Positions 50,668 through 59,154 of a DNA stretch of 64,000 bases are shown piece by piece; the first letter of the stretch is position 1, and the number at the start of each line of letters is the position of its first letter. A program made the translations under genes and the position numbers. The notes beneath the pieces are model-generated. The model saw nothing but the letters and a program-made list of their open reading frames with translations. It made no database searches and had not been told where the DNA came from. Origin of the DNA: Streptomyces avidinii (GTDB taxonomy: Bacteria > Actinomycetota > Actinomycetes > Streptomycetales > Streptomycetaceae); contig NZ_BMVL01000014.1 of the NCBI RefSeq assembly GCF_014650695.1, positions 1 to 64,000 of the forward strand, written 5' to 3'.

Positions 50668-52368
50668 ATGGACGCTGACGCCATCGAGGAGGGCCGCCTT
50701 CGCTGGCAGGCCCGTTATGACAAGGCCCGCAAGCGCGAGGCAGACTTCACCACGCTCTCCGGCGACGAGGTCGAGCCGGTCTACGGGCCCCGGCCCGGCG
50801 ACGCGTACGAGGGATTCGAGCGCATCGGGTGGCCCGGCGAGTACCCGTACACCCGCGGGCTCCACGCCACCGGGTACCGCGGCCGGACCTGGACCATCCG
50901 GCAGTTCGCCGGCTTCGGGAACGCCGAGCAGACCAACGAGCGCTACAAGATGATCCTGGCCGCCGGCGGCGGCGGGCTCTCCGTGGCCTTCGACATGCCG
51001 ACCCTCATGGGGCGCGACTCCGACGACCCCCGCGCGCTCGGAGAAGTGGGGCACTGCGGGGTCGCCATCGACTCCGCCGCCGACATGGAGGTCCTCTTCA
51101 AGGACATCCCGCTCGGCGACGTCACGACCTCGATGACGATCTCGGGCCCCGCCGTGCCCGCCTTCTGCATGTACCTGGTCGCCGCCGAGCGGCAGGGCGT
51201 TGACCCCGCCGTCCTCAACGGCACGCTCCAGACCGACATCTTCAAGGAGTACATCGCCCAGAAGGAGTGGCTCTTCGAACCCGAGCCGCACCTGCGCCTC
51301 ATCGGCGACCTCATGGAGTACTGCACGAAGGGCATCCCGGCCTACAAGCCGCTGTCCGTCTCCGGCTACCACATCCGCGAGGCCGGAGCCACGGCCGCGC
51401 AGGAGCTCGCGTACACCCTCGCCGACGGCTTCGGCTACGTGGAGCTGGGCCTCTCGCGCGGGATGGACGTCGACGCCTTCGCGCCCGGACTCTCCTTCTT
51501 CTTCGACGCGCACCTCGACTTCTTCGAGGAGATCGCCAAGTTCCGCGCCGCGCGCCGGATCTGGGCCCGCTGGATGAAGGAGGTCTACGGGGCGAAGAGC
51601 GACAAGTCCATGTGGCTGCGCTTCCACACCCAGACCGCCGGTGTCTCGCTGACCGCGCAGCAGCCGTACAACAACGTCGTGCGCACCGCCGTGGAGGCCC
51701 TCGCGGCCGTCCTCGGCGGCACGAACTCCCTGCACACCAACGCCCTGGACGAGACCCTCGCCCTGCCGAGCGAGCAGGCGGCCGAGATCGCCCTGCGCAC
51801 CCAGCAGGTGCTGATGGAGGAGACCGGCGTCGCCAACGTGGCGGACCCGCTGGGCGGTTCCTGGTTCGTGGAGCAGCTCACCGACCGCATCGAGGCCGAG
51901 GCCGAGAAGATCTTCGACCAGATCAAGGAGCGCGGTCTGCGCGCCCACCCGGACGGGCAGCACCCCATCGGGCCGATCACCTCGGGCATCCTGCGCGGCA
52001 TCGAGGACGGCTGGTTCACCGGGGAGATCGCCGAGTCGGCCTTCCAGTACCAGCGGTCCCTGGAGAAGGGCGACAAGCGCGTCGTCGGCGTCAACGTGCA
52101 CCACGGGTCGGTCACCGGCGACCTGGAGATCCTCCGGGTCAGCCACGAGGTCGAGACCGTCCAGGTACGGGAGCTCGCGGCCCGCAAGGCCCGGCGCGAC
52201 GACGCCGCGGTCGACGCGGCGCTGAAGGCGATGCTGGACGCCGCGCGCGACGGGTCGAACATGATTCCGGCCATGCTGGACGCGGTGCGGGCCGAGGCCA
52301 CGATGGGCGAGATCTGCAACGTCCTGCGCGACGAGTGGGGCACCTACACGGAGCCGCCCGGCTTCTGA
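50668..52368 (+). CDS. icmA: Isobutyryl-CoA mutase large subunit
   Basis: Catalytic half of the B12-dependent mutase that interconverts isobutyryl-CoA and n-butyryl-CoA; it needs the small cobalamin-binding IcmB, encoded elsewhere. The TIM-barrel protein has the family signatures TWTIRQFAGFGNAEQTNERYK and AGATAAQELAYTLADGF. Two specificity residues tell it from methylmalonyl-CoA mutase: F80 (Tyr in MCM, in the RQ-x-AGF motif) and Q198 (Arg in MCM, in the YIAQKEWLF segment). ATG 50668 yields 566 residues, exactly the reported length of Streptomyces IcmA, and puts both residues at their canonical numbers; ATG 50662 would add two. Links branched amino-acid catabolism to butyryl- and methylmalonyl-CoA supply. 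Confidence 0.96.
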   Translation: MDADAIEEGRLRWQARYDKARKREADFTTLSGDEVEPVYGPRPGDAYEGFERIGWPGEYPYTRGLHATGYRGRTWTIRQFAGFGNAEQTNERYKMILAAGGGGLSVAFDMPTLMGRDSDDPRALGEVGHCGVAIDSAADMEVLFKDIPLGDVTTSMTISGPAVPAFCMYLVAAERQGVDPAVLNGTLQTDIFKEYIAQKEWLFEPEPHLRLIGDLMEYCTKGIPAYKPLSVSGYHIREAGATAAQELAYTLADGFGYVELGLSRGMDVDAFAPGLSFFFDAHLDFFEEIAKFRAARRIWARWMKEVYGAKSDKSMWLRFHTQTAGVSLTAQQPYNNVVRTAVEALAAVLGGTNSLHTNALDETLALPSEQAAEIALRTQQVLMEETGVANVADPLGGSWFVEQLTDRIEAEAEKIFDQIKERGLRAHPDGQHPIGPITSGILRGIEDGWFTGEIAESAFQYQRSLEKGDKRVVGVNVHHGSVTGDLEILRVSHEVETVQVRELAARKARRDDAAVDAALKAMLDAARDGSNMIPAMLDAVRAEATMGEICNVLRDEWGTYTEPPGF

Positions 52369-52384
52369 CCCCGCGGAGTACGAC

Positions 52385-52425
52385 GGCCGGTCATGGCGCC
52401 CGTGCGGGCGGCGCGATGACCGGCC
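52385..52425. terminator. Bidirectional terminator between icmA and tetR
   Basis: GGCCGGTCAT (52385-52394) pairs perfectly with ATGACCGGCC (52416-52425), and CGCCCG/CGGGCG inside extends the fold. It lies between convergent genes. Confidence 0.8.
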
Positions 52426-52457
52426 TTCCGCGTCCCGGCCCCCGGACCGGGGCTGCG

Positions 52458-53093
52458 TCAGAGCGCGGCGGCCGGGCCCCGGAGGCCGTGCATCAGCAGC
52501 GCCGTGAAGGTGGCCACCCAGAGCTCGTCCACCGGCTCGGAGCTCACCAGGGCGCGGTGCACCACCGTGCCCGCGATCACGTCGAAGATCAGGTCCGTGG
52601 TGCGGCCCGCGAGGGACTCGTCCTCCTCGTACGGGAGTTCCCCACGCTCCTGGGCCCGCTCGCGACCCAGTACGACGAGACGTTTCTGCCGGTCCACGAT
52701 CGCCGACCGGATCCGGTCGCGCAGGGCCTCGTCCCGGGTGGACTCGGCGACGACCGCCATCAGGGCGGTACGGGCCTCCGGGCGCCGCAGCAGCTCCGCG
52801 AACTGCAGGACCACGTACTCGATGTCCGCTTCCAGGGAACCGCGGTCCGGGAGTTCCAGGGCGTCGAAGAGCTCCGCCACCGCGTCCACGACCAGCTCGT
52901 TCTTGCCCGCCCAGCGCCGGTAGAGGGTGGTCTTGGCGACCCCCGCACGGGCGGACACGTCCCCCATCGTCAGCTTCGACCAGCCCAGCTCGACCAGCGC
53001 GTCCCGGGTCGCGGCGAGGATCGCGGCGTCCGCGGCGGCACTGCGGGGACGACCGGTGCGGCCGGGGCTGGGGTTGCGCATGGCCGAGACCAT
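52458..53093 (-). CDS. TetR-family regulator
   Basis: A 211-residue regulator of the GRPRSxxxDxAIL-type subgroup. The helix-turn-helix reads TMGDVSARAGVAKTTLYRRWAGKNELVV. The C-terminal domain is Glu/Arg-rich (ESTRDEALRDRIRSAIVDRQ). ATG 53093 is chosen; ATG 53081 is in frame. A perfect palindrome with 10-base arms lies upstream at 53169-53191, a typical autoregulatory site. It is convergent with icmA, which also has a palindrome. Confidence 0.9.
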   Translation of the reverse strand: MVSAMRNPSPGRTGRPRSAAADAAILAATRDALVELGWSKLTMGDVSARAGVAKTTLYRRWAGKNELVVDAVAELFDALELPDRGSLEADIEYVVLQFAELLRRPEARTALMAVVAESTRDEALRDRIRSAIVDRQKRLVVLGRERAQERGELPYEEDESLAGRTTDLIFDVIAGTVVHRALVSSEPVDELWVATFTALLMHGLRGPAAAL

Positions 53094-53168
53094 ACCCGCC
53101 GGTAGCCGAAGCGGCCGCTGTGGTTCAGATCACGGGGCGGGAAGGGGAGCGCGCGGCTGCCGGGGGAG

Positions 53169-53191
53169 TTACGCTACGGCTCGTAGCGTAA
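53169..53191. promoter_or_regulatory. Palindrome in the tetR-thioredoxin gap
   Basis: TTACGCTACG, three bases, then CGTAGCGTAA form perfect 10-base arms. The position between the divergent tetR (53093) and thioredoxin (53332) genes suggests it is the TetR operator, acting on either or both. Confidence 0.65.
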
Positions 53192-53331
53192 GAGCGACAA
53201 CCACGCGAAGAGCTACGGGCGCCAGGTGGGGACCCGGCGCCGACCGGTCATCACGATCGCGACGGTACGGCGGCACGGCCAATTCACGCGATCTTTTTCG
53301 TCGGTGCGCACACACGGGGGAGGATGTACGC

Positions 53332-54336
53332 ATGCAGCCCAGAAACATGTCCATGAGCGGCGTCGTCGACCTCGCCGCGGTGAAGGCGGCCGGCGAGGCC
53401 AAGGCCAAGGCCGAGCAGGCCCGCGCCGAAGCGGCACGCCAGGCCGGTCAGGCCGGCGGGGCGGGTCCGTCCGCCGGTGCGGTGCCGCCGTCCGCGCTCG
53501 TCATCGATGTAGACGAGGCCGGCTTCGAAAGCGATGTGCTCCAGCTCTCCGCAGAGGTTCCGGTCGTCCTGGACTTCTGGGCCGAGTGGTGCCAGCCCTG
53601 CAAGCAGCTCAGCCCGTTGCTGGAACGTCTGATCACCGAGGCGAACGGTCGCCTCGTGCTCGCCAAGGTCGACGTCGACGCCAACCAGATGCTCATGCAG
53701 CAGTTCCAGATCCAGGGCATCCCGGCCGTCTTCGCCGTGGTCGCCGGTCAGGTGCTGCCGCTGTTCCAGGGCGTGGCCCCCGAACAGCAGATCCGCGAGA
53801 CCCTCGCCCAGCTGGTCCAGGTCGCCGAGGAGCGCTTCGGGATCATCGGCATCGAGGTGGACCCGAACGCGGAGGGCGCCGCCCCGGCCGCCCCGGCCGC
53901 CGACGACATCCCGGCCGGCCCGTACGACGCGCTGCTGGAGGCGGCCGTCGTCGCGCTGGACGCCGGCGACCTGGGCGGCGCGGTCCAGGCCTACAAGAAC
54001 GTACTGGCGGACGACCCGGGCAACACCGAGGCCAAGCTGGGCCTGGCCCAGGCCGAGCTCCTCGCCCGCGTCCAGCACATGAACCCGCAGGCGGTGCGCA
54101 CCGCGGCCGCCGAGAACCCGCGGGACCCGGCGGCGCAGATCGCCGCGGCCGACCTCGACCTGGTCGGCGGTCACGTGGAGGACGCCTTCGGGCGCCTGGT
54201 GGACACCGTCCGGGTCACGTTCGGTGAGGACCGGGATGCGGTGCGGCTGCGGCTGCTGGAGCTGTTCGAGGTCATCGGCGCGGATGATCCGCGGGTGTCG
54301 GCGGCGCGTACGGCGCTCGCGCGGGTGCTTTTCTAG
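53332..54336 (+). CDS. Thioredoxin-domain protein with TPR-like tail (YbbN/CnoX type)
   Basis: A 334-residue protein, probably a chaperone-redox protein that helps fold oxidised substrates, as known for E. coli CnoX. An Ala-rich lead (1-55) is followed by a thioredoxin fold with WCQPC at 86-90 (instead of the usual WCGPC) and the cis-Pro loop GIPAVF. A TPR-like region (about 195-330) reads ALLEAAVVALDAGDLGGAVQAYKNVLADDPGNTEAKLGLAQAELL. No signal peptide, so cytosolic. ATG 53332. Confidence 0.85.
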   Translation: MQPRNMSMSGVVDLAAVKAAGEAKAKAEQARAEAARQAGQAGGAGPSAGAVPPSALVIDVDEAGFESDVLQLSAEVPVVLDFWAEWCQPCKQLSPLLERLITEANGRLVLAKVDVDANQMLMQQFQIQGIPAVFAVVAGQVLPLFQGVAPEQQIRETLAQLVQVAEERFGIIGIEVDPNAEGAAPAAPAADDIPAGPYDALLEAAVVALDAGDLGGAVQAYKNVLADDPGNTEAKLGLAQAELLARVQHMNPQAVRTAAAENPRDPAAQIAAADLDLVGGHVEDAFGRLVDTVRVTFGEDRDAVRLRLLELFEVIGADDPRVSAARTALARVLF

Positions 54337-54964
54337 GCCGGCTCCGGACGGGCTCCGAGGCCGCTCGGAGCCTGCCGCGGGGGGTCTGCCGTACACCGCC
54401 GGGCCACCGGCGATTTGTTGACACGTAGATAAACAGCGGCCGCGCTTTACTAAAACTTGGTAATCGCGGCCGCTGTTACTCGCAGTAAATCGAACCCCGT
54501 GAACTGTCCGGTGTGTTCGTCAATCGACCGTTCTGTCGTGGCCCTGGGTGACACCCTGTGTTGCTGCCCGACGGCGGCGGGTCGTACTCAGGTTATCTGG
54601 CCGTTACCCGCCAGTAACGAACCCCCTTGTGCCCCGGCCTGGAATGGACCACGATCGGCGACGCTCGGTCCTTCCCGCAGAGCCGCTCACTCGGAGCCGC
54701 GGTGGAGGGTCCCCACCGAGCCGGCCTGTGGCAGTGGCACCGGCCGTGGGACAGGGGGGTCTCTGCCACACCGGCGGGGCCTGTCCTCCAGGTTGCGCGA
54801 ACGCGTGGCCCAGTGGTTGTCGCTCGGGGGTGATCGCCGGTGTATCGGACGTGGCACAGCCGCGGCCCGGCCGCCTGCGCTCCTTCCCGAGGACGTAGCA
54901 CTTCTCCCATCCCAGGACGGGCACGGCCCGGACCGGAGATGTACGTCCGAGAAGGAGGAACGAA
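54337..54964 (+). promoter_or_regulatory. Palindrome-rich leader before the DUF6230 gene
   Basis: A 628-base stretch without a convincing gene. It begins with a 13-base perfect hairpin, AACAGCGGCCGCG at 54432-54444 against 54465-54477, inside which TTACTAAAACTTGGTAA forms another small palindrome. Two further TTAC-GTAA sites recur within similar sequence: GTTACTCGCAGTAAATCGAAC from 54475 and GTTACCCGCCAGTAACGAACC from 54603. TTGACA at 54418-54423 could be a -35. The long distance to the start at 54965 suggests a long leader or a distal promoter with operators. A GAGAAGGAGGAA ribosome site ends it. Confidence 0.6.
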
Positions 54965-55606
54965 ATGAGTTCTCAGGTTCGTGGCGGGACCAGATGGAAG
55001 CGCTTCGCGCTCGTCATGGTGCCGAGCATCGCGGCCACGGCCGCGGTCGGTGTGGGTCTGGCGCAGGGCGCCCTCGCGGCGTCGTTCAGCGTCTCCGGCC
55101 AGGACTTCAAGGTCTCGGCCGACAAGCTCGACGGTGAAAACCTCATTCAGTACGGCGGTATCGCCGAGGGGCACGACCTCAAGGGCAACGCCCAGCACCA
55201 CCCGGTCACCATCTCCGGGTTCAGCAACGCCAAGATCACCAACATGTGCCAGTCCCTGGTCACCCCGACTCCGCTGGGCAACATCACGCTCCAGCTGAAG
55301 ACCGGTCACAAGGGCACCCCGGCCGAGGCCAGCAACATCTACCTGGATGTGGCCGAGCTCGACACCGACGCCGAGTTCACCAACCTGGACATCGGTGTCG
55401 CGGTCGGCGACCCGAGCCACAAGACCAAGCCGCAGGCCGGCACGGTCGCCAGCCCGTACGCGTTCTCGCAGCGCGCCGACCGGGCCGTCCTGACGAACGT
55501 GAAGCAGAAGGCGTGGGCGACCACGGCGGGCACCTTCAAGCTGCCCAACCTGAAGCTGCGCCTCCTCGGTGGCGACCAGCCCTGCTACCAGGACATCAAG
55601 GACTGA
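54965..55606 (+). CDS. DUF6230-family exported protein
   Basis: A 213-residue protein. After a polar start it has a signal-like helix (FALVMVPSIAATAAVGVGLAQGALA) and then a beta-rich domain (about 40-205) with FSVSGQDFKVSADKLDGENLIQYGGIAE and a final NVKQKAWATTAGTFKLPNLKLRLLGGD. Relatives are often annotated as cholesterol esterases, but no GxSxG or other esterase triad is visible, so I do not support that. It leads a three-gene cluster; its ribosome site GGAGGA is strong. Confidence 0.85.
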   Translation: MSSQVRGGTRWKRFALVMVPSIAATAAVGVGLAQGALAASFSVSGQDFKVSADKLDGENLIQYGGIAEGHDLKGNAQHHPVTISGFSNAKITNMCQSLVTPTPLGNITLQLKTGHKGTPAEASNIYLDVAELDTDAEFTNLDIGVAVGDPSHKTKPQAGTVASPYAFSQRADRAVLTNVKQKAWATTAGTFKLPNLKLRLLGGDQPCYQDIKD

Positions 55607-55712
55607 TCGGTCCCCGTGTCCGACCGGCCGGGCGGGTGGCGGCAGCCGTCGTCCCCGCCCGTCCGGGCTCCACAGATTTCTCCGTACCACCGTTTCCAGG
55701 GAGCTGTTGTCC

Positions 55713-56309
55713 ATGAACCCCCAGGCCCCGGTTTACGTTCGCGCAGAAGACGACGCCTGGCCCACCGTGGTGTACTACCACTTCCATGCATGGAGCGGCC
55801 GCCGTCCCTTCTGGGCCGGGTTGTTCACGCTCCTCGGTGGCTTCCCGATCGCATACTTCCCCTACGCGGACCTCCGGCTGGGCAACGTCAGTCTTGCGAT
55901 GGCCACCACCGGCGGTGCCGGTGCACTGATCATCGGTGTACTGCTGATCACGCTGGGCCTGGCCCTCTGGTTCCAGGAAACCATCCGCGTCTTCGCCGGC
56001 GTGGCCGCGATCCTGCTCGCCCTGGTCTCGATCCCGGTCTCCAACCTCGGTGGCTTCTTCATCGGCTTCACCCTCTCCATGGTCGGCGGCGCACTCGCCC
56101 TGGCCTGGGCGCCGGGGCAGCCGGCGGAGGAGGGCGAGCGGCCGGTGGTGGACCAGCAGCCGGGCGTGGTCGGTCTGACCAAGGCGGAGGCGACGGCGGA
56201 CATGGGCGTCCAGGGAACCCAGGGCATTCCTGGTCCCCGTGGGACGGAAACGGCACACGCGAGCGAGACGACTGCCCACGCCGATGGCGGGAGGAACAGT
56301 GCGGGGTGA
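55713..56309 (+). CDS. DUF6114 integral membrane protein
   Basis: A 198-residue membrane protein with about four helices (FWAGLFTLLGGFPIAYF, MATTGGAGALIIGVLLITLGLALWF, IRVFAGVAAILLALVSIPV, LGGFFIGFTLSMVGGALALAWA) and a cytosolic or extracellular acidic tail. DUF6114 genes usually follow DUF6230 genes. ATG 55713 has AGGGAG upstream. Its last codons overlap the next gene by 11 bases. A periplasmic/exported partner complex with its neighbours is plausible. Confidence 0.85.
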   Translation: MNPQAPVYVRAEDDAWPTVVYYHFHAWSGRRPFWAGLFTLLGGFPIAYFPYADLRLGNVSLAMATTGGAGALIIGVLLITLGLALWFQETIRVFAGVAAILLALVSIPVSNLGGFFIGFTLSMVGGALALAWAPGQPAEEGERPVVDQQPGVVGLTKAEATADMGVQGTQGIPGPRGTETAHASETTAHADGGRNSAG

Positions 56310-57573
56310 CGAGACGCAGCGGGGCGTGGCCCCAGGCGCAGAGTCCCGTGCAGTGAAGGGGCCGCGCCACGCGGCGCCCAGGAAATCGCTGCTGAACAAG
56401 ATCCAGATACCCGTCGGCAAGACGATGGCGCTCGCGGCGATGCCGACGGCCGTGTTCGTCGGGATGGGCATGGCGCCGAAGCTGGCCGTGGCCGACGACA
56501 AGGAGATCCCCTTCGCGCCCGGCCCGTGTGTGACGCGGTCCGACGAACCCGCGGAGACCGAGTCGAAGTCCCCGTCCCCCACGCCCTCGAAGACGCCGTC
56601 GCCGAGTACGTCGCCCAGCGCGACGCCCTCACCCTCCGCGTCGGCGTCCGCGAAGGACAAGGCGAAGCCCAGCACCTCCCCGTCGGCGACCAAGCCCCCG
56701 GTGACGAACGGGACGGCCCCGGCCCCCACACCCTCGCCGGACCAGCCCAAGTCCACGAACCCGCTGGACCCGCTGGGCGTCGGCGATGCGCTCAAGGATC
56801 TCGTCGACGAACTCGGCAGGCCCCTCAAGGACGCGAAGGAGACGGCGACCCCGACTCCCACGCCGTCCACGACCCCCACGGCGACCCCGACTCCCGACCC
56901 GGCCGCGGACGCGATCCGCGATGCGGCGAAGAAGGCCGGCGTCGAGGTCAAGGACCTGTCCGACGAGGTCAAGAAGACCGAGAAGGACCCGAAGGACGAG
57001 ACGGGCGAGGACAAGGCCGAGGACGAGGACAAGGACGAGGACAAGGCCAAGGACGAGGAGACGAAGGACCCGGACGGGAAGCAGCCCTTCCCGTGCCCGA
57101 CCTACGACGCCAAGGCGCTGGCCGACGCCGAGCTGGAGCAGGGCGTCCCGCTCCTGCCGGACGAGCCCTGGTACCTCGACAGCTCCCTGCTGACCCTCTA
57201 CGGCCTGGACTACCACGGCATCGTCGAGGTGAAGACGGGCAGCGGCAAGGTCAAGAAGGTCCTGAAGTTCACGGCGGACTCGCTCGACATCAAGGACCTG
57301 TACCAGACGGTCGGCAAGGGCGGGAACGTCGCCCACCTCAAGTCCCGTCCGGGCTCCACGTCCAAGATCCGCGGCGGCACGGTGACGATGTACACCGAGA
57401 GCCTCAAGGGGAACCTGTTCGGTCTGATCCCGATCGAGTTCACCCCGAACAGCCCGCCGCCCCTGAACGTCCCGTTCGCCTTCTTCACGGACGTCAAGGT
57501 GGTCCAGGCCGGCCAGTTCGGCGGCACCCTGACGGTCCCGGGCCTGAAGAACTACATCGGCCCGCCGGAGTAG
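56299..57573 (+). CDS. Ser/Thr/Pro-rich exported protein, C-terminal domain like DUF6230
   Basis: A 424-residue protein starting at GTG 56299, which has GGGAGG six bases upstream and overlaps the DUF6114 stop. A charged N-terminus is followed by one hydrophobic signal/anchor (VGKTMALAAMPTAVFVGMGMAPKLAVA). Then comes a long low-complexity stalk of Ser-Pro, Lys and Asp/Glu (SPSPTPSKTPSPS, about 95-285). The C-terminal beta-rich domain (about 290-424) ends with TDVKVVQAGQFGGTLTVPGLKNY, which mirrors TNVKQKAWATTAGTFKLPNLK in the DUF6230 protein. This suggests the two share a fold (inference). Probably a cell-surface protein on a stalk; function unknown. Confidence 0.8.
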   Translation: MRGDETQRGVAPGAESRAVKGPRHAAPRKSLLNKIQIPVGKTMALAAMPTAVFVGMGMAPKLAVADDKEIPFAPGPCVTRSDEPAETESKSPSPTPSKTPSPSTSPSATPSPSASASAKDKAKPSTSPSATKPPVTNGTAPAPTPSPDQPKSTNPLDPLGVGDALKDLVDELGRPLKDAKETATPTPTPSTTPTATPTPDPAADAIRDAAKKAGVEVKDLSDEVKKTEKDPKDETGEDKAEDEDKDEDKAKDEETKDPDGKQPFPCPTYDAKALADAELEQGVPLLPDEPWYLDSSLLTLYGLDYHGIVEVKTGSGKVKKVLKFTADSLDIKDLYQTVGKGGNVAHLKSRPGSTSKIRGGTVTMYTESLKGNLFGLIPIEFTPNSPPPLNVPFAFFTDVKVVQAGQFGGTLTVPGLKNYIGPPE

Positions 57574-57600
57574 TCCCGTACCGGGCGCACGCGAAAACGC

Positions 57601-57640
57601 CGAGGGCGGCACCCCGCATCACTGCGGGGTGCCGCCCTCG
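57601..57640. terminator. Strong bidirectional terminator
   Basis: A perfect 18-base stem, CGAGGGCGGCACCCCGCA (57601-57618) against 57623-57640, loop TCAC, between the exported-protein gene and convergent pyk. Confidence 0.9.
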
Positions 57641-57665
57641 GGCTCTGTGCGGCAGAGGTGGTGCG

Positions 57666-59093
57666 TCAGGCGGTGTCGCCGCCCAGGTGGTGCACCCGGA
57701 CCATGTTGGTGGTGCCCGGGACACCGGGGGGCGAGCCGGCGGTGATGACCATGGTGTCGCCCTGGTTGTAGCGGTTCAGCTTGAGCAGCTCGCCGTCCAC
57801 CAGGTCGACCATCGCGTCGGTGGTGTCCACGTGCGGGACGATGTAGGACTCGACGCCCCAGCTCAGCGTGAGCTGGTTGCGGGTGTTGACGTCGGTGGTG
57901 AACGCCAGGATCGGCTGGGTGACGCGGTAGCGCGACAGGCGGCGGGCGGTGTCCCCGGACTGGGTGAAGGCGATGAGCGCCTCGCCGTCGAGGAAGTCCG
58001 CGATCTCGCACGCCGCGCGGGCGACGGAGCCGCCCTGGGTGCGGGGCTTCTTGCCCGGGACCAGCGGCTGGAGGCCCTTGGAGAGGAGCTCCTCCTCGGC
58101 CGCCGTGACGATCTTCGACATCGTCTTGACGGTCTCGATCGGGTAGGCGCCGACCGAGGATTCGGCCGACAGCATGACCGCGTCCGCACCGTCGAGGATC
58201 GCGTTGGCGACGTCGGACGCCTCCGCGCGCGTCGGGCGGGAGTTGGTGATCATCGACTCCATCATCTGGGTCGCGACGATCACCGGCTTGGCGTTGCGGC
58301 GGCACATCTCGATGAGCCGCTTCTGGACCATCGGGACCTTTTCGAGCGGGTACTCGACGGCCAGGTCACCGCGGGCCACCATGACCGCGTCGAAGGCGTC
58401 GACCACGGCCGCCATGTTCTCGACGGCCTGCGGCTTCTCGACCTTGGCGATGACGGGGACCCGGCGGCCCTCCTCGTCCATCACCTTGTGGACGTCCTTG
58501 ACGTCGTTGGCGTCGCGGACGAAGGACAGGGCGACCATGTCGCAGCCCATCCGCAGGGCGAACCGGAGGTCGTCGACGTCCTTCTCCGACAGGGCGGGGA
58601 CGTTCACGGCGGCACCCGGCAGGTTGATGCCCTTGTGGTCCGAGATGACACCGCCCTCGATGACGATGGTCCTGACCCGCGGGCCCTCGACCGCCGTCAC
58701 GCGGAGCTCGACGTTCCCGTCGTTGATCAGGACCTGGTCGCCCTTGGTGACGTCGCCCGGGAGGCCCTTGTAGGTGGTGCCGCAGATGGACTTGTCGCCC
58801 GGGACGTCCTCGGTGGTGATGGTGAACTCGTCACCGCGCACCAGCTCGACGGGACCTTCGGCGAAGGTCTCCAGACGGATCTTCGGGCCCTGGAGGTCGG
58901 CGAGGACGCCGACGGCGCGCCCGGTGTCTTCGGAGACCTGCCGGACGCGGTCGTACCGCTCCTGGTGTTCTGCCTGGGACCCGTGGCTGAAGTTGAATCG
59001 GGCCACATTCATACCTGCCTCGATGAGCGCTTTCAGCTGCTCATACGAGTCGACGGCGGGGCCCAGCGTGCAGACAATTTTGGAACGGCGCAT
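57666..59093 (-). CDS. pyk: Pyruvate kinase
   Basis: Converts phosphoenolpyruvate and ADP to pyruvate and ATP. It has 475 residues with MRRSKIVCTLGPAVDSYEQL, NFSHGSQAEHQ, the PEP-lid region LADLQGPKIRLE, the active-site IAKVEKPQAVEN and ARGDLAVEYP, ATQMMESM, and the allosteric C-domain. ATG 59093 follows the ackA gene after 61 bases with a candidate promoter of its own. In Streptomyces this Pyk lies beside ackA and pta. Confidence 0.97.
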   Translation of the reverse strand: MRRSKIVCTLGPAVDSYEQLKALIEAGMNVARFNFSHGSQAEHQERYDRVRQVSEDTGRAVGVLADLQGPKIRLETFAEGPVELVRGDEFTITTEDVPGDKSICGTTYKGLPGDVTKGDQVLINDGNVELRVTAVEGPRVRTIVIEGGVISDHKGINLPGAAVNVPALSEKDVDDLRFALRMGCDMVALSFVRDANDVKDVHKVMDEEGRRVPVIAKVEKPQAVENMAAVVDAFDAVMVARGDLAVEYPLEKVPMVQKRLIEMCRRNAKPVIVATQMMESMITNSRPTRAEASDVANAILDGADAVMLSAESSVGAYPIETVKTMSKIVTAAEEELLSKGLQPLVPGKKPRTQGGSVARAACEIADFLDGEALIAFTQSGDTARRLSRYRVTQPILAFTTDVNTRNQLTLSWGVESYIVPHVDTTDAMVDLVDGELLKLNRYNQGDTMVITAGSPPGVPGTTNMVRVHHLGGDTA

Positions 59094-59122
59094 GACTGGA
59101 TCCTATCGGTTTGTTTCGTAGC

Positions 59123-59150
59123 GGAATATTCCGTCTGGTGGAAAGTCCAA
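59123..59150 (-). promoter_or_regulatory. Candidate pyk promoter
   Basis: On the minus strand TTGGAC (59145-59150) and TATTCC (59123-59128), spaced by 16, lie in the ackA-pyk gap. The -10 falls within the palindrome CGGAATATTCCG at 59122-59133, which may be a site for regulation. AGGA before ATG 59093 is the ribosome site. Confidence 0.35.
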
Positions 59151-59154
59151 GTGA

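Noticed and set aside
54726..54773. GTGGCAG...CTGCCAC long-range pair in the DUF6230 leader as a riboswitch
   Set aside because: Seven pairs with a long spacer and no known aptamer consensus; not enough to call a riboswitch.
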